Source of the DNA: Bacillota bacterium
GTDB taxonomy: Bacteria; Bacillota; Clostridia; Oscillospirales; Ruminococcaceae
DNA length: 7,234 nt
Reading direction: 5' to 3'
NCBI GenBank assembly: GCA_023431215.1
Contig: JAEYXR010000036.1
Location: forward strand, 1 to 7,234
The position numbers and the translations under genes are program-made. Numbering within the stretch: the first letter of the stretch is position 1; each line of letters opens with the position of its first letter. Below are positions 1 to 5,793 of this stretch, in pieces. A model generated the notes under the pieces. The model worked only from the letters and a program-made list of their open reading frames with translations. It searched no databases and was not told the DNA's origin.

Positions 1-105
1 TTGTCTCAGGATGGATTTAGTGCGCCGGCGGCAGATATGGAAAAATGTATCAAATGCGGCAAGTGCGTTAAGTTTTGCCCCATGAGAGCTATTTCTTTGG
101 AATAA
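1..105 (+). CDS. C-terminal end of a 4Fe-4S ferredoxin-domain protein (partial)
   Basis: Frame 1 is open from the first base to a TAA at 103-105 and gives 34 residues. They contain one complete bacterial ferredoxin signature, CIKCGKCVKFCP (visible residues 16-27), that is C-x2-C-x2-C-x3-C-P. This binds one [4Fe-4S] cluster, with the fourth cysteine and proline often serving a paired cluster. The end MRAISLE right after the motif is typical of proteins that finish with a ferredoxin domain. The N-terminal part lies outside the window, so it cannot be decided whether this is a small 2[4Fe-4S] ferredoxin or the tail of a larger oxidoreductase or flavodoxin/ferredoxin fusion. It converges on the GGGtGRT operon and ends upstream of the symmetric terminator at 190-234. 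Presence of the Fe-S motif is certain; full identity is unknown. Confidence 0.85.
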   Translation: MSQDGFSAPAADMEKCIKCGKCVKFCPMRAISLE

Positions 106-189
106 AAATTTATACATTGGAGTCCACCCAAACAGAAGGTAGCTTTATACTGTCGAAAACCTTTATACCCACTGTTTTGTATTACAAAG

Positions 190-234
190 AAAGAAACCCA
201 TTGCAGCATAAATTGTACTGCAATGGGTTTCTTT
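190..234. terminator. Bidirectional intrinsic terminator between ferredoxin end and GGGtGRT operon
   Basis: A perfect 17-bp inverted repeat (190-206 with 218-234) encloses an 11-base loop. The top strand ends in a T-rich run (TTTCTTTT) and the bottom strand in TTTCTTTCTTTG. It therefore can stop the plus-strand ferredoxin transcript, 85 bases after its stop codon, and the minus-strand GGGtGRT transcript, about 73 bases after its stop. No better hairpin exists downstream of either gene. Confidence 0.8.
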
Positions 235-306
235 TCGCGCTTGCATCCCTAACCTTTTACCGGCAATTACCGGTTTAGTTTTGATAATGCATGCAACAAT
301 ATACTC

Positions 307-1305
307 TTATTTGGCAGACTGCTCTACAGCAACTGCGCAAGCAACGGTAGCACCAACCATGGGGTTGTTGCCCATACCAATCAGACCCATCATCTCTACG
401 TGAGCAGGGACGGAGGAAGAACCGGCAAACTGAGCGTCACCGTGCATACGGCCCATGGAGTCGGTCAAGCCATAGGAAGCAGGGCCAGCGCCCATGTTGT
501 CGGGATGCAGGGTACGGCCGGTACCGCCACCAGAAGCAACAGAGAAGTACTTGACGTCATTCTCATAAGACCACTTCTTGTAGGTACCTGCAACCAGGTG
601 CTGGAAGCGGGTGGGGTTGGTGGAGTTACCGGTGATGGAAACGTCAACCTTCTCCAGCTTCATGATTGCAACGCCTTCCAGAACATCATTGGCACCATAG
701 ACGCGAACTTTTGCTTTCTCACCATCAGAGAAAGCTACCTCGCGGACGATCTTGATTTCACCGGTTGCAAAATCATAATCGGTCTCAACATAGGTGAATC
801 CGTTGATACGGGAAATAATGTATGCAGCATCCTTGCCCAAACCGTTGAGAATAACGCGGAGAGGCTCTTTACGAGCTTTATTTGCATTGCGGGCAATGCC
901 GATAGCGCCTTCGGCAGCAGCAAAGGACTCGTGACCTGCCAGGAAGCAGAAGCACTTGGTCTCATCGCGAAGCAGCATTGCGCCCAGATTACCATGACCC
1001 AGACCAACAGCACGCTGCTCGGCAACAGAGCCGGGGATGCAGAATGCCTGCAGACCGATACCGATAGCCTCGGCAGCATCAGCAGCCTTCAATGCACCTT
1101 TCTTCAGTGCAACAGCAACGCCCAGAATGTAAGCCCAAACCGCATTCTCAAAAGCGATAGGCTGTACACCTTTAACAATGGCTTCTACATCAATGCCCTT
1201 GGAGGTGCAAAGATCTTTTGCCTCCTCCAAAGAAGCAAAACCATATTCCTTTAAGCATGCCTCAATTTTGGGCATTCTTCTTTCTTTTCCTTCAAACTTT
1301 GCCAT
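307..1305 (-). CDS. GGGtGRT protein (uncharacterised family paired with a NifU-like scaffold)
   Basis: This 332-residue protein carries the diagnostic GGGTGRT heptapeptide at residues 259-265, followed by LHPDNMGAGP, and belongs to the family named after that motif. I know of no established biochemical function. Other conserved-looking blocks are GLGHGNLGAMLLRDE (101-115), KCFCFLAGHE (117-126) and the Gly-rich end MGLIGMGNNPMVGAT (306-320). Cysteines are at 17, 33, 89, 118, 120 and 323. There is no signal peptide or clear transmembrane helix, so it is probably cytoplasmic. The ATG is set by AGGAGG eight bases upstream (1314-1319). It lies 23 bases after the NifU-like gene and shares its promoter, which suggests a joint role in Fe-S cluster handling (inference). 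The family call is firm; the function is open. Confidence 0.9.
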   Translation of the reverse strand: MAKFEGKERRMPKIEACLKEYGFASLEEAKDLCTSKGIDVEAIVKGVQPIAFENAVWAYILGVAVALKKGALKAADAAEAIGIGLQAFCIPGSVAEQRAVGLGHGNLGAMLLRDETKCFCFLAGHESFAAAEGAIGIARNANKARKEPLRVILNGLGKDAAYIISRINGFTYVETDYDFATGEIKIVREVAFSDGEKAKVRVYGANDVLEGVAIMKLEKVDVSITGNSTNPTRFQHLVAGTYKKWSYENDVKYFSVASGGGTGRTLHPDNMGAGPASYGLTDSMGRMHGDAQFAGSSSVPAHVEMMGLIGMGNNPMVGATVACAVAVEQSAK

Positions 1306-1328
1306 GTGTGTTACCTCCTATCCTTCGA

Positions 1329-2021
1329 TTATTCTTCGCGGGGGTCAATGTATTTGGGAGCGTCGGCATAACGGCCGTAAGTACCGATATTCTTTTCGAA
1401 TGCGGTCTTGGGGTCTACACCGTGACGAATATCTTCCAGCATTTTGCCAACTTTGACAAATTTGTAGCCGATGGCCTCACCATTTGCATCAACAGCAACG
1501 GAGAGAATGTAGCCTTCAGCCAGCTCCAGGTAACGTACGCCCTTGGCACCGGTGGAGAAGATGGTACCTACCTGAGAACGCAGACCCTTACCCAAATCTT
1601 CCAGAGAAGCACCGACAGGCAAACCACCTTCAGAGAATGCGGTCTGGGTGCGGCCGTATACCAGCTGTTTAAAGATTTCGCGCATAGCAACGTTGATAGC
1701 ATCACAAACCAGGTCAGTGTTTAATGCTTCCAGAATGGTTTTGCCGGGCAGGATCTCGCCAGCCATAGCAGCAGAATGGGTCATGCCAGAGCAGCCCAGG
1801 GTTTCTACCAAAGCTTCCTCGATAATACCGTCTTTAACATTTAGGGTCAGCTTGCAGGCGCCCTGCTGAGGTGCGCACCAGCCAACACCGTGGCTAAGGC
1901 CTGAAATATCAGTAATTTGATAAGCTTTGACCCATTTGCCCTCTTCGGGAATGGGGGCGGGACCATGATGCGGACCCTTGGTCAGGGGACACATGTTTTC
2001 TACTTCGTGAGAATAGTTCAT
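1329..2021 (-). CDS. NifU/SufU-like iron-sulfur cluster assembly scaffold protein
   Basis: A 230-residue protein whose middle resembles the N-terminal IscU/NifU/SufU scaffold fold. ETLGCSGMTHSAAMAGEILPG at 73-93 corresponds to the second-cysteine loop and helix, and KTILEALNTDLVCDAINVAM at 94-113 to the following helices. C77 fits the second ligand and C106 may be the third. The first canonical Cys-Gly-x-Asp segment is missing; C49 or C56 (WCAPQQGAC) could replace it. It is longer than ordinary IscU/SufU (about 130-150 residues), with an extra C-terminal region from about residue 125 holding a GxxGA/KGVRYLELAEGY block. The ATG at 2019-2021 is chosen because AAAGGAG (2029-2035) precedes it at 7 bases; an upstream in-frame ATG at 2045 has no such site. 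It is first gene of the operon with the GGGtGRT gene. Scaffold or carrier function is inferred from homology. Confidence 0.87.
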   Translation of the reverse strand: MNYSHEVENMCPLTKGPHHGPAPIPEEGKWVKAYQITDISGLSHGVGWCAPQQGACKLTLNVKDGIIEEALVETLGCSGMTHSAAMAGEILPGKTILEALNTDLVCDAINVAMREIFKQLVYGRTQTAFSEGGLPVGASLEDLGKGLRSQVGTIFSTGAKGVRYLELAEGYILSVAVDANGEAIGYKFVKVGKMLEDIRHGVDPKTAFEKNIGTYGRYADAPKYIDPREE

Positions 2022-2100
2022 ATCCGTGCTCCTTTCGGGTAACAATAGTGGATTGGAAACCCCCTGTTAGACAGTGATTCCCTAATAAATTACCATAGTT

Positions 2101-2129
2101 ATTATATCGGTTTGATAACCCTTTATCAA
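2101..2129 (-). promoter_or_regulatory. Sigma-A-type promoter of the NifU-like/GGGtGRT operon
   Basis: On the minus strand there is TTGATA (2124-2129) as -35 and a consensus TATAAT (2101-2106) as -10, with an ideal 17-bp spacer. Transcription would begin near 2094, giving a leader of about 70 bases before the ATG at 2021. This is the only strong promoter in front of the operon. Confidence 0.75.
2112..2129. promoter_or_regulatory. Rex-like operator over the -35 box
   Basis: The sequence TTGATAA-CCCT-TTATCAA is a perfect 7-bp inverted repeat with a 4-bp gap, 18 bp in all. That is the size and symmetry of Rex sites (TTGTGAA-N4-TTCACAA; clostridial form TTGTTAA-N4-TTAACAA), differing from the clostridial form at only one position per half-site. 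FNR/Crp boxes (TTGAT-N4-ATCAA) have closer half-sites, so the spacing fits Rex better. It covers the -35 hexamer and most of the spacer, so a bound protein should repress. The symmetry is seen directly; Rex as the ligand is inference. Confidence 0.55.
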
Positions 2130-2347
2130 GTAGAGGGAGCGTATTTCCTCGAATTTTCGTACCCTGTCCAAAAAAAGCTCATTTTGGCTCTTTGCACATA
2201 GTCATGTTGACAACACCATATTAAAAATACATCTTTTTTTGCTTGATTAAGGCACTACAACTTTACAGTTTATTTTGCTATACAAGTCCTCCTCTGGTAA
2301 TATTTGCTTTTGTCCCTTACTTTCATTCTGCTCCATTATGATATAAT
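2130..2347. other. Intergenic stretch without a supported gene
   Basis: Between the operon promoter and the terminator at 2348-2387 there is AT-rich DNA. It holds an 11-bp interrupted palindrome, TGTTGACAACA, near 2204-2214, a TATAAT-like string at 2342-2347 with no matching -35 box, and a 29-codon minus-strand frame (2247-2336) without a ribosome site. I see no RNA gene or recognisable riboswitch here. Confidence 0.5.
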
Positions 2348-2387
2348 GCAAAAAGCCGATGCCTTTTATATGGCATCGGCTTTTTGC
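2348..2387. terminator. Strong terminator after the cysteine-rich two-gene operon
   Basis: A perfect 16-bp inverted repeat (2348-2363 with 2372-2387) encloses an 8-base loop; the arm is GCAAAAAGCCGATGCC. The hairpin starts 17 bases after the stop codon of the small cysteine-rich gene, whose transcript would end in CTTTTTGCATTAT. It is symmetric and could also work on the plus strand, but no plus-strand gene leads into it. Confidence 0.85.
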
Positions 2388-2403
2388 GGCTTGGGAGATT
2401 TGT

Positions 2404-2619
2404 TTAATCAAAGCAGGTTTTGGGTTCATCAGCAGAACAGGTACCAAAAGATTTTCTGGTGGCTGCGCTAATGGGGCCTCCACACTCAACCACTTCAGCT
2501 GCTACTGGCCTTGCCATACAGGGCCTTGCCGAAGCAGCCTGCTGATTATGCATACGCCCACACTGTGGGCATTTGACACCACTGTTGGGTGTATTGCAGT
2601 TCGTGTAGCCTCTCATCAT
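2404..2619 (-). CDS. Small cysteine-rich protein, translationally coupled to the PNPOx-like gene
   Basis: A 71-residue protein I do not recognise. It has seven cysteines (8, 17, 20, 34, 46, 61, 69), about 10% of residues. C17-PQ-C20-G is a typical zinc-ribbon knuckle (CPxCG), but a second clean CxxC is absent; the partners could be C8, C34 or C46. The end GTCSADEPKTCFD carries another cysteine pair. There is no signal peptide or membrane segment. The start ATG at 2617-2619 is chosen because it overlaps the upstream stop as ATGA and AAAGGAG (2629-2635) lies nine bases before it; an earlier in-frame ATG at 2643 lacks a ribosome site, and the ATG immediately after is also possible. The overlap, the RBS and the terminator 17 bases downstream all support a real gene. 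Metal binding or a thiol-redox role is inference only. Confidence 0.72.
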   Translation of the reverse strand: MMRGYTNCNTPNSGVKCPQCGRMHNQQAASARPCMARPVAAEVVECGGPISAATRKSFGTCSADEPKTCFD

Positions 2620-3011
2620 CTGAGCCAGCTCCTTTCGTGACATTTATTAGGATGTTCTCTGCCCGTAACGGAGGTTGCCAAAATTTCAATGATAACATCA
2701 TCGTCTTCACAATCCTCATTACAAAAACGAAGTACCTTGCCCTTTGCCACAACAGTTTTTGTGCAGTTCTCGCTAGGCAACTCAAACAATAGTGCAACTT
2801 TGCTGTTGTTCCTCATGCAGCTCATTTTGCATCCGCATTTATCGCTGCAAAGCAAAAACCAAAGTCTACCACCTGAGAATTTCCAAAAATAATACATAGG
2901 TACCGCATATGGCTGATCATTTTCTGCCACTGCAAGCACACAGTGTGGTGCGCAGCGCAGCACCTCAAAGATCCCTGCTCTATCCAGGGGTCTGCAATGT
3001 TCTTGGCGCAT
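2616..3011 (-). CDS. Pyridoxamine 5'-phosphate oxidase-like (flavin split-barrel) protein, cysteine-rich
   Basis: A 131-residue protein with the core pattern of the PNPOx-like/NimA-type FMN-binding split barrel. HCVLAVAENDQPYAVPMYYFW (23-43) matches the first strands with the usual D/G-x-P-Y-x-V-P turn. GGRLWFLLCSDKCGCKMSCMRNN (47-69) matches the strand, G-x-K and R-x-N segment that contacts FMN phosphate. KVALLFEL (71-78) is the next strand. Members bind FMN or F420/haem and reduce small substrates; the substrate here cannot be told. It has 11 cysteines (6, 20, 24, 55, 59, 61, 65, 83, 98, 101, 124), very many for this family, including C-x3-C-x-C-x3-C at 55-65. The ATG at 3009-3011 follows AAAGGG at eight bases; a GTG three codons upstream lacks a site. 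Its stop overlaps the next start as ATGA. Confidence 0.82.
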   Translation of the reverse strand: MRQEHCRPLDRAGIFEVLRCAPHCVLAVAENDQPYAVPMYYFWKFSGGRLWFLLCSDKCGCKMSCMRNNSKVALLFELPSENCTKTVVAKGKVLRFCNEDCEDDDVIIEILATSVTGREHPNKCHERSWLR

Positions 3012-3055
3012 TCGTTTCACCCTTTCATATTTGGGGTATTCTTTCCCCCACTATC

Positions 3056-3119
3056 CTATGCAGGCTTTAATAGGACGGTGCCCATCTTACTACGTACTTT
3101 CGTAAACTTTCCTGCATAG
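3056..3119. repeat. 9-bp inverted repeat flanking the leader of the PNPOx-like gene
   Basis: CTATGCAGG at 3056-3064 is perfectly repeated in reverse as CCTGCATAG at 3111-3119, 46 bases apart. The right arm touches the -10 box of the minus-strand promoter and the left arm lies about 45 bases before the start codon. It could form a long-range RNA stem if transcription starts farther upstream than predicted, or be a paired protein site. I could not match it to any known riboswitch. Confidence 0.35.
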
Positions 3120-3146
3120 TATAACAGGGGGCCAGCCTTCCCCCAA
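3118..3146 (-). promoter_or_regulatory. Probable extended -10 promoter of the PNPOx-like/cysteine-rich operon
   Basis: On the minus strand TGTTATACT provides an extended -10 (TATACT at 3118-3123 preceded by TGn). A weak -35, TTGGGG (3141-3146), lies 17 bases upstream. The expected start point is near 3111, giving a leader of about 100 bases. The leader contains a small GGGG/CCCC hairpin just before the ribosome site. Confidence 0.5.
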
Positions 3147-3249
3147 AATCAGCAATGAATGTTTGGCAAAAAACTCTATCAGGTACCGCTCAACTATTGT
3201 TACTCTGCTTATAAAATTGCAATTGCGAGTGGAAGAATGGAGCATAACC

Positions 3250-3642
3250 ATGGATAATTTTGTAGAGCTATTTAATCAATATGCTCGTTCCGAGCTTCTA
3301 ATTTTGGTTCCTGTTTTGACTATAATCAGCCGAATTTTAGTTGCTCGCAACGTTACACCCCGAAACAGTTCTCTTCTCATCACCGGTGCATCTATCCTTT
3401 TGTGCGGGCTTTATACCTTTTCTAAGGTTCCCATAGAGTCCGCTGCTAATATTTCTATGGCATTGTTCACCTCTATCACTCAAGGTATCTTATATTCCGG
3501 TGCCAGTGTCTTGGGTGAAGTCGTCTTCAATTCCAATTGTGTTCTTTCCATGCTTACCGGCAAACCATGTACCACAACAGAAGCTGAACCGGATGCTACT
3601 GATGATACAGAGCAGAGCGCCGAAAAACCAGATAGTCAATAA
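3250..3642 (+). CDS. Phage-type holin family protein (Phage_holin_5_2-like), standing alone
   Basis: A 130-residue protein with three predicted membrane helices (about 15-32, 41-57 and 68-90). ELLILVPVL at 15-23 and FTSITQGILYSGASV at 73-87 are hallmark blocks of the Firmicutes phage holin family. Holins form membrane lesions that release an endolysin or trigger lysis. Unlike usual phage members it ends in a hydrophilic acidic tail (about 108-130, rich in E, D, T) and has no endolysin, tail-fibre or other phage gene beside it in this window. The ATG at 3250-3252 is set by GGAG seven bases upstream; an earlier in-frame ATG at 3163 has no ribosome site. A possible -10 (TATAAA, 3210-3215) has no good -35. 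It may be a domesticated or leftover prophage gene, or a cellular small membrane protein of the same fold. Confidence 0.8.
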   Translation: MDNFVELFNQYARSELLILVPVLTIISRILVARNVTPRNSSLLITGASILLCGLYTFSKVPIESAANISMALFTSITQGILYSGASVLGEVVFNSNCVLSMLTGKPCTTTEAEPDATDDTEQSAEKPDSQ

Positions 3643-3656
3643 CTTAAAAACAAAAT

Positions 3657-3691
3657 AAAAAAACGAGGGTTTTTATAACCCTCGTTTTTTT
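3657..3691. terminator. Bidirectional terminator between holin-like gene and pot operon
   Basis: A perfect 15-bp inverted repeat (3657-3671 with 3677-3691) encloses a 5-base loop. The GC core is CGAGGGTT/AACCCTCG, flanked by seven A on one side and seven T on the other. It begins 14 bases after the holin stop and about 57 bases after the potD stop, so it serves both convergent transcripts. Confidence 0.9.
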
Positions 3692-3748
3692 GTAATACTT
3701 TATGCGTTGGTCAAAGGCTGATATATACTCTTTAGCAGCTTTATTAGC

Positions 3749-4975
3749 TTATATTGAATCTCTTTTTCTACGGGCAGAACGAAGAACATTCAATACAATA
3801 ATTGCAATAATGCAGGCTAAAAGCAGCATTGGCATAAGCATTGCGTTATAATGCTCATCAGAGCTTAATATTTCTGTCCACTTTTCATCCATCGCCAAAG
3901 CCAACTCCGGCGCTGTATGGGTAAAGTACTCACAGTTTGCCAAAATTTCTTCATCAGGATAGCTAATGCCGTTTTCTTTTATCTCATCATCCAGCAGCTC
4001 ATATACTTCATCATTGGGTGTAGAGTAGCCGATATAGTCGATGTTGGCAAGGCCGACTTCCGGCTCCAGCATAAAGTTAATATACATTTCTGCAAGCTCT
4101 TTGTTCTTGGCGCTTTTGGGAATGCACATGGCGTCAGTAAAGATGTTGGAACCTTCTTTGGGAACTACAAACGCAAGATCGGGGTTTTCCTCAATCATGG
4201 TCAATGCATCACCCGCATAATAAGGGGCAATGGCAGCTTCGCCACCGGTCATCTTGTCAAAGATTTCATCCATAACATAAGCCTGCAAAACAGATTTTTG
4301 CTCCTTCAGCAGTTGGGTGGCTTCCTCCAGCTGATCCAGATTTTGTACATTAATGGGGTACCCCAAAACCTTAAAGGCGATACCAAAGGCATCCTTTGAG
4401 TTTGCAAACATCAAAATGCTGTCCTGATAAACCGGATTCCACATAACTGTCCAGCTATCCATAGGTTCATTTGGATCCACCATGGTAGTGTTGTAAATAA
4501 GCCCTACCGTACCCCAGGTATAAGGGACACTATACAGATTTTCGGCATCATAAGAAGGGTTTACATATCGCTCATTGATGTACTCAAAATTAGGTACATT
4601 GTTAAAATCAATAGGCTGAAGCATATCCTCCTCAATCATACGGGCTATCATATAGTCTGAGGGAATAATGACATCGTAGCTGGTGCCTCCGGTTTTCAGT
4701 TTTGCATACAATGACTCGTTTGTGTCATAGGTAGAGTATACTATCTTAATGCCGGTAAGCTCTTCAAAGGCTTTGTTCACATCCAAAGAATCATCTTCGC
4801 CGTCAGAGATATACTCGCCCCAGTTGTAGACATTAAGGCTCAAATTCTGACCCTTATAACGGGTATAGTAGTCCATGTCCAGCCCTTCGGTATCAATATC
4901 CATATAAGCAAAGGCGGTAGGAGTGAGCATTGACAGACATAAAAATGCACTTAACAGTAAGCAAAATTTTTTCAT
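3749..4975 (-). CDS. potD: PotD-like polyamine-binding protein with a C-terminal membrane anchor
   Basis: A 408-residue extracytoplasmic substrate-binding protein for spermidine/putrescine import. The Sec signal peptide (1-23, ending TAFA) is followed by the PotD fold: NVYNWGEYI (48-56), SYDVIIPSDYMI (99-110), VPYTWGTVGLIYN (150-162), APYYAGDA (250-257), IFTDAMCIPKSAKNKE (278-293) and GYSTPN (316-321). By eye alignment with E. coli PotD, D281 matches the amine-contacting Asp257, while Trp255 is replaced by Phe. There is no lipobox cysteine. Instead residues about 379-397 form a hydrophobic helix followed by RSARRKRDSI, a stop-transfer anchor, making the protein longer than the usual 350-360 residues. 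The start overlaps the potC stop as ATGA; AGGAGG lies 12 bases upstream. It is last in the operon. The exact polyamine is not determinable. Confidence 0.92.
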   Translation of the reverse strand: MKKFCLLLSAFLCLSMLTPTAFAYMDIDTEGLDMDYYTRYKGQNLSLNVYNWGEYISDGEDDSLDVNKAFEELTGIKIVYSTYDTNESLYAKLKTGGTSYDVIIPSDYMIARMIEEDMLQPIDFNNVPNFEYINERYVNPSYDAENLYSVPYTWGTVGLIYNTTMVDPNEPMDSWTVMWNPVYQDSILMFANSKDAFGIAFKVLGYPINVQNLDQLEEATQLLKEQKSVLQAYVMDEIFDKMTGGEAAIAPYYAGDALTMIEENPDLAFVVPKEGSNIFTDAMCIPKSAKNKELAEMYINFMLEPEVGLANIDYIGYSTPNDEVYELLDDEIKENGISYPDEEILANCEYFTHTAPELALAMDEKWTEILSSDEHYNAMLMPMLLLACIIAIIVLNVLRSARRKRDSI

Positions 4976-5793
4976 TTGTAACTGCCGCCTCCTCTCTGCA
5001 CCTGCTTCTCTTTTTTGGCGGCAATGATGTTATAAACAAGCAGCACAACCAGTACCACAACAAAAATAATTGCAGAAAGAGCATTTATCTCAGGGCTGAT
5101 ACGCTTACGCACCATAGAACCGATGGTTACGGGTAGTGTAACTGAGCTTGCACTGCTGACAAAATAAGAGATAATAAAATCATCCACCGAATAAGTTAGC
5201 GCCATTAAAAAGCCCGCAAAAATACCCGGGGCAATTTCAGGAATTATCGCCTTAAAAAACGCCTGAACCGGGCTGCAGCCCAAGTCCATTGCCGCTTCAT
5301 ACACATACTTATCCAACTGTCGCAGCTTGGGCAGTACGTTGAGAATAACATAAGGTGTGCAAAAGGTAACGTGGGCTATGACCAGGGTTGCAAGGCCAAG
5401 TTCCAAAGGAATGTGTAGTTTCTCGTTCATAAACACAAACAGCAGCAGCAACGAAACACCCATAACAATCTCTGGGTTGGTAATGGGCATGTATGTGACG
5501 TTCATTACTGCAGAACGAAACCATTTGCGCTTCATGGCGTAAATACCCATGGCGGCAGCAGTACCCAAAATAGTTGCAACTACCGATGCAATAAGGGCCA
5601 CAATAAGGGTATTGCGAAGGGAAGTCAAAATAAGCTCGTTGCTGAACAGTTCTTTGTACCACTTCAGGGAAAAACCGGCCCACACAGAGCGGGATTTGGA
5701 GGCATTAAAGCTATAGATAATAAGGACAAAAATGGGCATGTACAAAAACAGCATAACCAGTCCCACATAGGCCTTTGTATACCACTTTTTCAT
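4972..5793 (-). CDS. potC: Spermidine/putrescine ABC transporter permease PotC
   Basis: A 273-residue inner-membrane permease of the binding-protein-dependent type, close to E. coli PotC in length. About six helices can be seen: 8-28, 62-85, 105-123, 131-153, 188-207 and 240-257. The EAA loop that docks on the ATPase is EAAMDLGCSPVQAFFKAIIP at 166-185. TYMPITNPEIVMGVSLL (100-116) and YSVDDFIISYFV (201-212) are typical of PotC. The end is short and basic/Gly-rich (KKEKQVQRGGGSYK). It overlaps potB upstream and potD downstream by four bases (ATGA), so the three are translationally coupled; AAGGAGG stands about ten bases before its start. It would form the channel with PotB. Confidence 0.95.
   Translation of the reverse strand: MKKWYTKAYVGLVMLFLYMPIFVLIIYSFNASKSRSVWAGFSLKWYKELFSNELILTSLRNTLIVALIASVVATILGTAAAMGIYAMKRKWFRSAVMNVTYMPITNPEIVMGVSLLLLFVFMNEKLHIPLELGLATLVIAHVTFCTPYVILNVLPKLRQLDKYVYEAAMDLGCSPVQAFFKAIIPEIAPGIFAGFLMALTYSVDDFIISYFVSSASSVTLPVTIGSMVRKRISPEINALSAIIFVVVLVVLLVYNIIAAKKEKQVQRGGGSYK

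Noticed and set aside
259..274. ACCGG-CAATTA-CCGGT small palindrome after the GGGtGRT operon
   Set aside because: A five-base-pair stem without a T-tract is too weak for a terminator and matches no known operator; the larger hairpin at 190-234 explains termination.
400..1254. A 284-codon plus-strand open frame opposite the GGGtGRT gene
   Set aside because: It is antisense to a gene with a firm family identity and ribosome site, has no ribosome site of its own, and its translation shows no domain; long antisense frames are common opposite well-biased genes.
2112..2129. FNR/Crp-type site instead of a Rex-like site
   Set aside because: TTGAT and ATCAA half-sites are present, but they are separated by eight bases and not the four needed for an FNR box; the 7-4-7 reading is exact.
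2247..2336. A 29-codon minus-strand frame giving a hydrophilic peptide beginning MEQNESKGQK
   Set aside because: The peptide looks protein-like, but the ATG has no ribosome site and lies just behind a strong terminator with no promoter between, so I cannot support expression; it might be a remnant.
2342..2347. TATAAT string on the plus strand as a promoter
   Set aside because: No -35 box at the right distance (ACTTTC) and the terminator hairpin starts at the very next base, leaving nothing to transcribe.
3012..3111. Known riboswitch in the leader of the PNPOx-like gene
   Set aside because: I compared it with the conserved cores of FMN, TPP, cobalamin, THF, fluoride, purine, guanidine and c-di-GMP classes from memory and found no match.
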